A stretch of DNA of 22,470 nt from contig JASFPT010000032.1 of the NCBI GenBank assembly GCA_050115795.1, positions 1 through 22,470 of the forward strand, in the 5' to 3' direction. The notes beneath the pieces were generated by a model. It did no database searches. It saw only the letters and a program-made list of their open reading frames with translations, and was not told the DNA's origin. Below, piece after piece: positions 13,774 to 21,644 of this stretch. The translations under genes were made by a program, and so were the position numbers. The first letter of the stretch is position 1. Every line of letters begins with the position of its first letter. The stretch is from JAIPEL01 sp050115795. Lineage in GTDB: Bacteria > Desulfobacterota > Desulfobacteria > Desulfobacterales > CAFBRK01.

Positions 13774-14589
13774 CTATTTCTTTATGGCCTGCACATACCA
13801 CTGATCGTTGTTCCGGAGGCGCTTTAGCGTTCTGAAGGGGTTGTACGTCTTGAACTCGGTCAGCGGGAAACGGTTCGGGCCTTTTCGTAATTTGACAATT
13901 TCCCATCCGGCCTTTTTCATCAAAAGAGATAGAGATTTTCTGGAGAAGTACTGAAGATGCCCGAAAGGCCGGATCATGTCCCATCCCTCTTTCTCCCGCT
14001 GTGCCGGCGGGGCATCCTTGTTCGGAAAGGCGACGAATAGAGTTGCGCCGGTGCGCGCTCTTTCCGTATACATTTTCAGGGTGTCGATCGGATTTTCGGT
14101 GTGTTCGATGACGTCTTGAAACACCAGGATGTCAAACGCGAGGTTTTTCGGAATCTGGTCGATTTCGCCCACGATGCCTTCAGTCTCGGAGGCCCAGCTA
14201 CCGGGTTCGATGCCATAGCACAGGCCGACCTTTTCCCGCATCGAACGGATCAGATGGCCGCCGCCGCAACCCACTTCTAGATAGCGCAGATCAGACATGT
14301 CCGGCCTGAAGGTATTGATCATTATGTGAAACACACCCTCTTCCCGCGGCCGACGAATGTCGTCCTCCCAGTGTTTTCCGATCACATAAGGCGAAGCCGA
14401 CTTGTACAGATCGATGAGGGCTTCCTGTGTCGGACATGGCGTATTCCACCAGTGACCGCAAGCAGTGCATTCTCTCAACTCGATGGTTAGGTCTGAGGCC
14501 TCGTTGATCGTAGGTACCGCATCACAAAGCAGAATACTGTCTGGACAGCTGCAAATCGGGCATTCTTTGCGGTGGTGCAGATCGATCAT
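13774..14589 (-). CDS. Class I SAM-dependent methyltransferase with N-terminal zinc knuckle
   Basis: This 271-residue protein belongs to the Methyltransf_23-like group. Residues 10-45 hold two cysteine pairs (CPIC and CTACG) that probably bind zinc, as in many sugar or lipid methyltransferases of surface-polysaccharide clusters. The SAM-binding motif I is YLEVGCGGGHL (about 103-113), with an acidic EP following (GIEPGS), and a post-I segment DILVFQDVIEHTENP. The C-terminal part has the usual FGHLQYFSRKSLSLLMKKAGW element. The substrate cannot be read from sequence. Base and codon use look less GC-biased than the neighbours, it stands alone between tRNA-Pro and lnt, and about 620 bases without a gene lie upstream, which together suggest acquisition by transfer. 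The ATG at 14589 has only a weak CGGAAAA upstream. Confidence 0.85.
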   Translation of the reverse strand: MIDLHHRKECPICSCPDSILLCDAVPTINEASDLTIELRECTACGHWWNTPCPTQEALIDLYKSASPYVIGKHWEDDIRRPREEGVFHIMINTFRPDMSDLRYLEVGCGGGHLIRSMREKVGLCYGIEPGSWASETEGIVGEIDQIPKNLAFDILVFQDVIEHTENPIDTLKMYTERARTGATLFVAFPNKDAPPAQREKEGWDMIRPFGHLQYFSRKSLSLLMKKAGWEIVKLRKGPNRFPLTEFKTYNPFRTLKRLRNNDQWYVQAIKK

Positions 14590-15213
14590 GATTTTCCGAG
14601 GTTGGTTTCGGGTAACCGGAGACGGTGCTTATCAAGCCTACGCGGCGTATAGCTTTATCCGAATATCCTGGCATTTTCAATGGGTTTGGTCTGATGCACA
14701 CAAGAAAAACGTCTGGCGTATGGCGCCGGGAAGCGGTTTCGCAGGGCCATGGGATGCGGCCCTTCAGTTGATACGGCAGTTCCGGGTGGCTCTCCGCCCC
14801 AGAAACCACGGCACACAGAAAATGGGAATCGGCAAGCTCCAAGTCCGGCCGCCGGCTCTTCAGAACCGGCAACCCGATCTGGAAATGCGCATTCGAAATA
14901 ACACGGCGCGCATTTGGCGCCATCCGTAATTACTGATTTGCGGCTCGGCAGCTCCCTTTACCTGCCTATTGATGGCGAGAAAATTTGACGACTCGGGGGT
15001 GGCGAACGGCTCTTTAACGCCAAAGGTTTTTGCCTTTCGGCTGGCCGTGAATCGGCCTTCACCATTCGTCTGGGGACATTGTGCTTTAAGACCGCGCTGC
15101 CGGAAACTCCGGCTCCTCTCGTATTTTCAGTGCCGCTGTTGACAGGTCAGCGGGGAAGGATTTAGACCTGCTCTTCAGGTCGATGGTATTTTGGCAACCC
15201 CCGAAGGAGTTTT
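14590..15213. other. Gene-free stretch between the methyltransferase and lnt
   Basis: In these 624 bases I see no convincing gene. Frames on both strands near 14590-14930 lack recognisable protein motifs and good starts; they might be remains of a lost gene, but I cannot name one. A 57-codon ATG frame begins near 14973 and is probably chance. Near the right end TTGACA (about 15138) stands some 75 bases before lnt with no good -10, and AAGGAG precedes the lnt start. Confidence 0.5.
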
Positions 15214-16779
15214 ATGAGGGCGATGGACTCACATTGGAAGCGGCTGGCTGCTGCGGCCCTTTCCGGGCTTTTGCTGACCGCGGCGTTTCCGAAGGTCGGA
15301 TTGGATCTGCTGGCCTGGGGGGCCCTGGTGCCGCTGCTGTGGGCCGTGGACGGAACCGGGTGGAAAAGCGCTTTTCGGATCGGCTTTGTCTTCGGACTGT
15401 GCCACTTTCTGTCGCTGGTCTACTGGGTGGTCGGCACGATGCAGACCTACGGCGGCCTGCCGATTGCCCTTGCCTTTCCGGCCCTTTTTTTGCTGGCCGC
15501 CTACCTGGCCCTTTACCCGGCCCTGTATGCCGTCGGCATGGCCCGGGTGTCGCGCAGGCCGGCGCTGCTGTGGGTGTCGTCCGCCGTGCTCTGGACCGCC
15601 CAGGAGTTTCTTCGCGCCAGCCTCTTTACCGGTTTTCCCTGGGAGCTTCTTGGCTACTCCCAGTTTGCGCAGACCCATCTGATCCAGGTCGCCGACATCA
15701 CCGGCGTTTACGGGGTCTCCTTTCTGGTGGCGCTGGTCAACGGCGCCCTGTACACCCTCTGGCAGGCGGCGGCCAAAGGCGGTTCCGACCCGAAGGCGCT
15801 GCGGCTCCGGGCGGCCGTGGCAGTGACGGTGTCCTTGGCGGCCGTGGCCGCGACCTGGGGATACGGTGCGGTGCGTATTGCCGCCGTCGAAAGAGCTGCC
15901 GGGTCGGCGCAGACGGTGCGCGTTGCCCTGATTCAGGGAAACATTGCTCAGGAGATCAAGTGGGACCGAAAATTCCAGCAGCAGACCACCGAAAAATACG
16001 CCCGCCTGTCGCTGTCTGCCAAACCTGCCGCCCCGGCGCTGGTGGTCTGGCCGGAAACGGCGACGCCGTTTTACTTCCCCTTTCACGGCCCGCTGTCGCG
16101 GATCGTCCTTGAGGCGGTGAAAGATACCGGCGCGGATTTCCTGATCGGAAGCCCTTCTTTCCGCGAGGAGGGAAAAGAACTGGCCTACTACAACAGTGCC
16201 TACCTGGTGGCGGCGGACGGCAGCATCAAGGGCCGCTACGACAAGGTGCATCTGGTTCCCTTCGGCGAGTACGTCCCCTTCAAGCGGTATCTGCCCTTCC
16301 TGGGGAAGATTGTCGACCAGGTGGGGGATTTCCGGGGCGGACGGCAAGGTGCCACCATCGACTGGAAGGGTCGAAAGCTCGGCGTCCTGATCTGCTACGA
16401 ATCGATTTTCCCGCTGCTGGCCCGCACCCAGGTCGCCGCCGGCGTCGATCTTCTGGTCAACATCACCAACGACGCCTGGTACGGCTTTTCGAGCGCCCCG
16501 TTCCAGCACTTTTCCATGGCGGTGTTCCGGGCTGTGGAAAACCGCAGGCCCCTGGTGCGGGCCGCCAACACGGGGATCAGCGGTTTTATCGATGCGGCCG
16601 GACGGGTTACCGATTCCTCTGGGCTCTTCGTCGATGCGGTCATGACCCGGCCGGTGTCGCTGGTAAAGGTGCCGGCCCGCTACACCCGGCTAGGCGATGT
16701 CTTTGCCCTCGTTAGCCTGGGGGCGGCGCTGCTGCTTGTTCTCATTGCAGGAAGAGCGCCGAGAATGTCGGCGACCTGA
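15214..16779 (+). CDS. lnt: Apolipoprotein N-acyltransferase
   Basis: This 521-residue inner-membrane enzyme adds the third acyl chain to the N-terminal cysteine of lipoproteins, completing their maturation for the outer membrane. About six hydrophobic segments occupy roughly 10-220, and the nitrilase-like periplasmic domain covers about 233-480. The catalytic triad is visible as Glu281 (VVWPETATPF), Lys344 (RYDKVHLVPFGEYVPF) and Cys394 (GVLICYESIFP). A last membrane helix lies near 492-512. The ATG at 15214 follows AAGGAG by 5 bases. prfB starts 233 bp downstream on the same strand; a weak AGGCGGT/ACCGCCT hairpin (16855-16879) stands in the gap without a T run. Length and motifs are complete. 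Confidence 0.97.
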   Translation: MRAMDSHWKRLAAAALSGLLLTAAFPKVGLDLLAWGALVPLLWAVDGTGWKSAFRIGFVFGLCHFLSLVYWVVGTMQTYGGLPIALAFPALFLLAAYLALYPALYAVGMARVSRRPALLWVSSAVLWTAQEFLRASLFTGFPWELLGYSQFAQTHLIQVADITGVYGVSFLVALVNGALYTLWQAAAKGGSDPKALRLRAAVAVTVSLAAVAATWGYGAVRIAAVERAAGSAQTVRVALIQGNIAQEIKWDRKFQQQTTEKYARLSLSAKPAAPALVVWPETATPFYFPFHGPLSRIVLEAVKDTGADFLIGSPSFREEGKELAYYNSAYLVAADGSIKGRYDKVHLVPFGEYVPFKRYLPFLGKIVDQVGDFRGGRQGATIDWKGRKLGVLICYESIFPLLARTQVAAGVDLLVNITNDAWYGFSSAPFQHFSMAVFRAVENRRPLVRAANTGISGFIDAAGRVTDSSGLFVDAVMTRPVSLVKVPARYTRLGDVFALVSLGAALLLVLIAGRAPRMSAT

Positions 16780-17012
16780 TTGCCGGGATTGTTCTTTACC
16801 GGTGGGCGGGGCTGTGTTAAATTTACTGGCTGCAGTGGATGGCGCCCGTCCAACAGGCGGTATCGAAACGACACCGCCTGAAAAATCCTCTGGGCACCGC
16901 ATCCAAAAGACGGAAAAAGACGGCTGCTTTCTATCCGGTGGACGTTCCGCTGAGACGAGCCGACGCCGATGCAGCGCCTCTGGAAGAAAACCCTGAGGGG
17001 GGAGGAAGGACC

Positions 17013-18138
17013 ATGATGGAAGATCTGAAACAGAACTTAAAGGAGCAGGCCCAGAAAGTGGAACAGCTCCGAGGTTATCTTTGACGTTCCCGCCAAGGAA
17101 AAACGCCTGCAAGAGATCGAAACGCAGATCGCAAAGCCCGATTTCTGGGACCATCCCGAACAAACCAAACCGATCCTAAAAGAGCGGACGCTGCTGACCG
17201 GAAAAGTCGATGCTTACAGGGCCCTGGAAAAGGACCTGGAAGAAGCTCAGATTCTGCTTGAACTGGCCGAAGAAGAAGAGGACCAGGATGCGCTGGCCGA
17301 CGTTGCCCGCCAGTCGCGGAATCTGCACAAGCGGATCCAGAAGATGTCCCTGGACCTGATGCTCGACGGGGAAGATGACGACAACAACGCCATCGTTTCC
17401 ATCAACGCGGGCGCCGGCGGCACCGAGGCCCAGGACTGGGCCGAGATGCTCTTTCGCATGTACGCCCGGTGGGTGGAGCGAAGGGGCTTTGAGATGGAGG
17501 TCATCGACTATCAGCCCGGAGATGAAGCGGGAATCAAGAGCGTGACCTTCACTGCCTCCGGTCCTTACGCATACGGATATCTGAAAACCGAATCCGGGGT
17601 GCACCGGTTGGTGCGAATTTCGCCCTTCAACGCCAGCGGAAAGCGACACACCTCCTTTGCGTCCGTTTTCGTCTACCCGGAGCTGGACAACGAAATCGTC
17701 GTGGACATCGATGAAAAGGACCTTCGGATCGACACCTTCCGGGCCAGCGGAGCCGGCGGGCAGCACGTCAACAAGACCAGCAGCGCTGTGCGGATCACGC
17801 ACCTGCCCACTGGGATCGTGGTCCAGTGCCAGCAGGAAAAATCCCAGCACCGGAACCGCGACCTGGCCATGAAGGTCCTCCGGGCCAGGCTCTACCAGAG
17901 CGAGCGGCAAAAGCAGGAAGAAAAGATGCAGCAGATGCATGAGGAGAAGGAAGAGATCGCCTGGGGAAGCCAGATCCGATCCTACGTGCTGCATCCCTAC
18001 CAGATGGTCAAGGACCACCGGCTCCAGATGGACGTGGGAAACGTCAACGAAGTCCTGGACGGCGGCCTGGACCCGTTTATCGAGTCGGCGCTGATCAGCG
18101 GAAAATACGCCAAGCCCGGCAGCCCTGCCGCCCGGTGA
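17013..18138 (+). CDS. prfB: Peptide chain release factor 2 (programmed +1 frameshift)
   Basis: RF2 ends translation at UGA and UAA. The gene is read as 17013-17081 joined to 17083-18138, giving 374 residues. The first 23 codons end at CTT-TGA (17079-17084); a +1 slip on CTT puts the ribosome on GAC, and the frame then stays open to the end. The stop-recognition motif SPF is at 203-205 (RISPFNASGKRHTSF) and the hydrolysis motif GGQ at 248-250 (ASGAGGQHVN). Length is close to the usual 365. The ATG at 17013 has GGAGG 7 bases upstream; a second ATG follows at once. The stop TGA overlaps the ATG of the next gene by one base. Low RF2 favours the slip, so the protein controls its own synthesis. 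Confidence 0.96.
17070..17085 (+). promoter_or_regulatory. prfB programmed +1 frameshift site
   Basis: The site reads CGAGGTTATCTTTGAC. An internal Shine-Dalgarno-like GAGG stands at the position of the E. coli AGGGGG, followed by TAT, the slippery CTT and the TGA stop with a C after it. The T at 17082 is skipped. The known RF2 frameshift family explains every part. Confidence 0.93.
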
Positions 18139-18737
18139 TGGATCCCTTTGCCGTCATCGCCGAATTCTACCGTCCCGGTTCCCGCCTTCATGCGCTGGTG
18201 CGGGCCCACGGGGAAGCGGTCGCAGAAAAGGCCTTGAGGGCGGCCGATTCGGTTGCCCCCCTGCGGCCGGACCGGACCTTTGTCTTTGAGGCGGCAGTGG
18301 TCCACGACATCGGAATATTCCTCACCGACGCGCCGTCAATCGGATGTTTCGGGGTCCACCCATATGTTGCCCACGGCGTCTTGGGCCGTGGCCTGCTCGA
18401 CGAAATCGGGTTTTCGCGGCACGGGCTGGTCTGCGAGCGGCACGTCGGGGTCGGCATAACCGTTCAAGACATCCGGCGCCAGGGGTTGCCCCTCCCGGAG
18501 CGGGACATGAGGCCGCGCAGCCTGGAGGAGACGATCGTCTCCTATGCGGACAAGTTCTTTTCCAAGAACCGGGACGCTTCAAAGGAGCGAACACCGAATC
18601 AGGTCGTCGCAATGCTGGACCGATACGGAGCGGACAAGGTGGCGCGGTTTCGGCGTTGGATGGAACTGTTCGAGGACGGTAGCCGGCGGCTACAGATGAA
18701 TCCGTATCGCCGTGATCGCACTTCCGTCGGAGGATAG
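18138..18737 (+). CDS. HD-domain protein (putative metal-dependent phosphohydrolase)
   Basis: This 199-residue protein shows the HD signature: His24, the His56-Asp57 pair in AAVVHDIGIF, and a later Asp138 in SYADKFFSK, the expected metal ligands. Phrases such as CFGVHPYVAHG and LVCERHVGVGIT are typical of a small HD family that I associate with this lineage; its substrate is unknown. The ATG at 18138 overlaps the prfB stop (TGATG), implying translational coupling; a GTG one codon earlier is possible. The usual fold seems to end near residue 180 (RWMELFE). The last 20 residues are extra, and their codons overlap the convergent PAS gene by 48 bases, so this tail may be a recent read-through extension. 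Confidence 0.85.
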   Translation: MDPFAVIAEFYRPGSRLHALVRAHGEAVAEKALRAADSVAPLRPDRTFVFEAAVVHDIGIFLTDAPSIGCFGVHPYVAHGVLGRGLLDEIGFSRHGLVCERHVGVGITVQDIRRQGLPLPERDMRPRSLEETIVSYADKFFSKNRDASKERTPNQVVAMLDRYGADKVARFRRWMELFEDGSRRLQMNPYRRDRTSVGG

Positions 18738-19511
18738 CCTGGACACGGAGATCCGTGCGGGGAGGGGATCCCCGGCCTTGGTTCGAAAGCCCCTGAAGGC
18801 CACGGTGGTTGTGCCCACCTTGAACGAAGTCAGCGCCTCGGCCAGGGACCGGCTTCCGGGGGACTGGGTGCAGAGTTGGTCCAGGTGCATGCCCTCCATA
18901 TCCTCCGGCTCATAGCCGAACAGGCTCCAGCAGGCGGTGTTGACATCCAGGATGCGGCCGCTGTCATCATCGAACACCAGGACGGCTTCCGGGTCGGTTT
19001 CAAACAGCGCCCGATATCGCTTTCCTTCCTGCTTGAGTTCTTCGATGCTGTTTCGGAACCGCGAGATGTCCCTGGCGATCATGAGCACCACCGGCTCATC
19101 CTGCATTTCAACCGGAAAGGCGCGAAGTTCCACGTCGATGGTGTCGCCGTTTTTTTTGCGGATCGTGAACTCTTCCGGGTCCGTGGAGAGCTTGCTGGCC
19201 ACCCGGGCCAATACGTTGATCCCCTTTTCGAACTGCCCTCCGTCGAGGATACCCGCCTCGAAGAGGTCTTTTCCCACCACTTCCCGTCGCAGGTAGCCGG
19301 TGACCTTCTCCGCGGCCCGGTTGGCGTCGATCAGCCTGCCGTTGGCGTCGCAGAGAATGTACATGTCCGGTGCATACTCGAAGAGGATCTGGAGGTAGGC
19401 TTCGCGCTCCTTGAGGGTGCGCTGGGCTTCTTCCCGCCATCTGGCCTCCCGCTCCAGGAGCTTTACCCGGTATTCGAGCTCTTCGTAGGTCGGTTTGTCG
19501 GAGATGTCCAT
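18690..19511 (-). CDS. Two-PAS-domain sensory protein without an output domain
   Basis: This 273-residue protein begins with a short coiled coil (DKPTYEELEYRVKLLERE, 5-22), a leader often found on Desulfobacterota sensor kinases. Two PAS domains follow: about 38-150 (ILFEYAPDMYILCDANGRLIDANRAAEKVTGY, ending in a PAC-like MIARDISRF) and about 165-273 (RYRALFETDPEAVLVFDDDSGRILDVN). There is no histidine kinase, GGDEF or other effector, and the protein stops at the last strand of the second PAS, so it is either a stand-alone adaptor or a kinase gene that lost its 3' half. The ATG at 19511 is preceded by GAGGGG about 11 bases away. Possible promoter boxes TTGCTC and TATGGT lie near 19570-19597. 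Its end overlaps the convergent HD gene. Confidence 0.85.
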   Translation of the reverse strand: MDISDKPTYEELEYRVKLLEREARWREEAQRTLKEREAYLQILFEYAPDMYILCDANGRLIDANRAAEKVTGYLRREVVGKDLFEAGILDGGQFEKGINVLARVASKLSTDPEEFTIRKKNGDTIDVELRAFPVEMQDEPVVLMIARDISRFRNSIEELKQEGKRYRALFETDPEAVLVFDDDSGRILDVNTACWSLFGYEPEDMEGMHLDQLCTQSPGSRSLAEALTSFKVGTTTVAFRGFRTKAGDPLPARISVSRLSSDGSAITAIRIHL

Positions 19512-19647
19512 TGCCCGATGCGCCCCTCGTCGGCGTTGGGGGACTGGAACCGATTTGTTTCTTGATATTCCACCATACCAATTTTTTAACAGAGAGCAAA
19601 CCGAAACGCTCCGACCGCAGAATTTTCGCCCGGATCAAAAGAAGTTC

Positions 19648-20622
19648 TCACCCCTGCGGCGCTTTTCCCCGGGTTGTTGAAACACCGCCCTGCGGGAAAA
19701 GCGCTTCGACTCTGACAGCCTGTTGAATCAGCCCGTGGCGCAGGGAAAAGTCGGCAAACCGTTGCCAGCGCCCCAGGTCGCTGCTCTGGGAAACGGCAAA
19801 ATACGGAAGGGTTCGCGCAAATGCCTCGGTTTCCGTATTCCGGTCCGCCTCCGGAAGCTGCCGGAAATAGTCGGACAGGGCCTTTCCCGGATCGGCGCGA
19901 GCGGCCTCGATACCGGATTGAACGGCAGCCGAAAAGGCGGAGATGGCGTCCTTCTTGGTATTGAGCGCTTTCGGTCCGCAGACGAAGATCAGCTCGTCGT
20001 AGTCTGGGATCCCCCACTTTTCCAGCTCGAAGATCCCGGCCGGGTACCCGTGCTGGTCGAGGGTAACGGTTTCATACGTCTTGAAAGGGCCCATGACGGC
20101 GGCCACCTTCCCGGAGGTCAAAGCCGGTACGATGGAAAAGCCGACGTGAACCGGCGTGTAGTTTTCGACGCCGTTGATCTGGGCAAAGGCATGCAGCAGC
20201 ACGTCCATCAACCCCGGGACCGTGTACCCGATTTTTTTTCCGGACAGGTCTTTGGGGCCGGCGATCCCGGTATTTTTCAAATACAGCAGCGTCGTCAGCG
20301 GGTGGACCACCAGCCGGCCGACCACCTTGACAGGCAGACCGGCGGCTGCGGCGATGACGGCCTGGGGCTGGTAGCTGACCGCCAGATCGACCTTGCCGGC
20401 GGCGGCCAGCTTCAGAGCGTCCGCCGTGTCCGATGGGCTCACGATGGCCAGGTCGATGCCGGCACGGTCGAAAAACCCCCGCTCCCGGGCCAGGTAGATC
20501 GGAAGGTGATCGACGTTGGGAAACCAATCGAGCATGAGGGTGAGCTTTTCGGCGGCGCCGGCGCTGCCGGAGGCGAAAAAGGAACAAAGCAAAAAGGCCG
20601 CGACAAGGAATCTTTTTTTCAT
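19648..20622 (-). CDS. thiY: Thiamine-precursor ABC transporter substrate-binding protein (NMT1/THI5-like)
   Basis: This 324-residue periplasmic protein is the binding component of an importer for a thiamine pyrimidine precursor (HMP or formylaminopyrimidine). The start is ATG at 20622, giving a clear signal peptide (MKKRFLVAAFLLCSFFASGSAGA, cut near residue 24). The mature part opens with KLTLMLDWFPNVDHLPIYLARERGFF and continues with AAGKVDLAVSYQPQ, the NMT1/THI5-like signature. An in-frame ATG 102 bases upstream would destroy the signal peptide. AAGGA lies 12 bases before the start. It follows the permease after a 233-bp gap that contains a two-hairpin repeat, so it may be expressed at a different level from the ATPase and permease. 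The thiamine link rests on the riboswitch and family. Confidence 0.87.
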   Translation of the reverse strand: MKKRFLVAAFLLCSFFASGSAGAAEKLTLMLDWFPNVDHLPIYLARERGFFDRAGIDLAIVSPSDTADALKLAAAGKVDLAVSYQPQAVIAAAAGLPVKVVGRLVVHPLTTLLYLKNTGIAGPKDLSGKKIGYTVPGLMDVLLHAFAQINGVENYTPVHVGFSIVPALTSGKVAAVMGPFKTYETVTLDQHGYPAGIFELEKWGIPDYDELIFVCGPKALNTKKDAISAFSAAVQSGIEAARADPGKALSDYFRQLPEADRNTETEAFARTLPYFAVSQSSDLGRWQRFADFSLRHGLIQQAVRVEALFPQGGVSTTRGKAPQG

Positions 20623-20817
20623 TGGGTCGATATGTCCTTCCTGCAGAAGGTTGTGAATCGGCTTTCGGGGTTCATCTTCCCGCGAAAGGGACAATTTGCC
20701 GGTGCCGCGCGAACTCGCGCCCAAGAAGCCCTAAAATCAGCGCAGGCTGAAACCTCACCATTGCGCCGTGGTCCTTGCCCGGCAGCATCTGAATTTTGAC
20801 GGTTTAACGCCTCTGAT

Positions 20818-20859
20818 GGCGGCGAAGCCGCCTTTCATAAAATCGCGTATCGATTTTAT
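20818..20859 (-). repeat. Two-hairpin dispersed repeat, copy at the thiX stop
   Basis: On the minus strand ATAAAATCG-N5-CGATTTTAT (20859-20837) is followed by four bases and GGCGGC-TTC-GCCGCC (20832-20818). The permease stop codon (20856-20858) lies inside the first hairpin. The GC hairpin is identical to that behind tRNA-Pro and in the same orientation relative to the upstream gene. Confidence 0.7.
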
Positions 20860-21644
20860 CGCCAGGTCAGAATCTTCTTCTCCACCCACCCCACCAGTCC
20901 CCACAGGCAAAGCCCCATGACCGAAAGATACAAGATGGCGGCAAAGACCAGGTCCACCTGCAGCCTGGCGTTGGCCTGAATCATCAGGTACCCCAGGCCC
21001 CGGGAGGCGCCCACCCATTCCCCGATCACCGCCCCGATGGTCGCCACCGAAACGCCCACCTTCAGTCCCGCAAAAAAGTAGGAAAGGGCCCAGGGCCAGT
21101 AGAGCCGGCGGAAGGTGGTCAGAAAATCGGCCCCCATGAGCCGGAACAGGAGCCGGTATTCGGGGTCGCAGCTCTTGAAGCCCTCCAGAAGGGTGACCGT
21201 GATCGGAAAGAAGATGATGACGGCCGCCATCAGGACCTTGCTGGCCAGGCCATAGCCGAGCCAGATCACCAGCAGCGGGGCCAGGGCGAACACCGGGATC
21301 GCCTGGGAAGCCACCAGAAAAGGGGAAAGGGCCCGTTCGACCTGGGGCGAGTAGAACATTGCGGCGGCCAGCGGCACGGCCGCCAGCACCGAAAGCCCGC
21401 AGCCGGCGAGGATTTCAAGGCCGGTCACGGTGGCGTGGGAGGCCAGCAGCGGGGCCTGGGAAACGGCCGTTTTCAGGATCTGCAGGGGGCCGGGGAGAAT
21501 GAAGCTGGGAATCGAAAGTCCGCGACAGGCGGCTTCCCAAAAGCCCAGGGCCAGCAGCATGACGGTCAACGCGGGCAGCAGGGGCCGCGGGTTTGTATCG
21601 CCACCGGCGCTGCGGCCTTTCGGGGTGCGCTTACCGGGCCGCAT
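20856..21644 (-). CDS. thiX: Thiamine-precursor ABC transporter permease
   Basis: This 262-residue inner-membrane permease has about six hydrophobic segments and a BPD_transp_1 fold of the TauC/SsuC/ThiX type (FILPGPLQILKTA near the start, and AVIGEWVGASRGLGYLMIQANARL near 200). The start is ATG at 21644: AGGAGG lies 6 bases upstream, and the codon overlaps the ATPase stop by 14 bases, as in coupled operons. An upstream ATG at 21707 would lie deep in the ATPase gene. Family members move taurine, sulfonates or thiamine pyrimidines; the TPP riboswitch and the THI5-like partner decide for the last. The stop codon is inside a dispersed repeat hairpin. Confidence 0.88.
   Translation of the reverse strand: MRPGKRTPKGRSAGGDTNPRPLLPALTVMLLALGFWEAACRGLSIPSFILPGPLQILKTAVSQAPLLASHATVTGLEILAGCGLSVLAAVPLAAAMFYSPQVERALSPFLVASQAIPVFALAPLLVIWLGYGLASKVLMAAVIIFFPITVTLLEGFKSCDPEYRLLFRLMGADFLTTFRRLYWPWALSYFFAGLKVGVSVATIGAVIGEWVGASRGLGYLMIQANARLQVDLVFAAILYLSVMGLCLWGLVGWVEKKILTWR

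Noticed and set aside
14465..14929. Possible genes on either strand upstream of the methyltransferase
   Set aside because: Neither frame shows a recognisable domain, membrane segment or ribosome site, and they overlap each other and the methyltransferase gene.
17082..17084. In-frame TGA in prfB as a pseudogene mutation or selenocysteine codon
   Set aside because: The exact CTT-TGA-C context at codon 24 of RF2 is the known autoregulatory +1 frameshift site, and the +1 frame is intact to the end.
20672..20788. 38-codon minus-strand ORF between thiX and thiY
   Set aside because: It has an ATG but no clear ribosome site or known motif; kept only as a remark on the repeat-bearing spacer.
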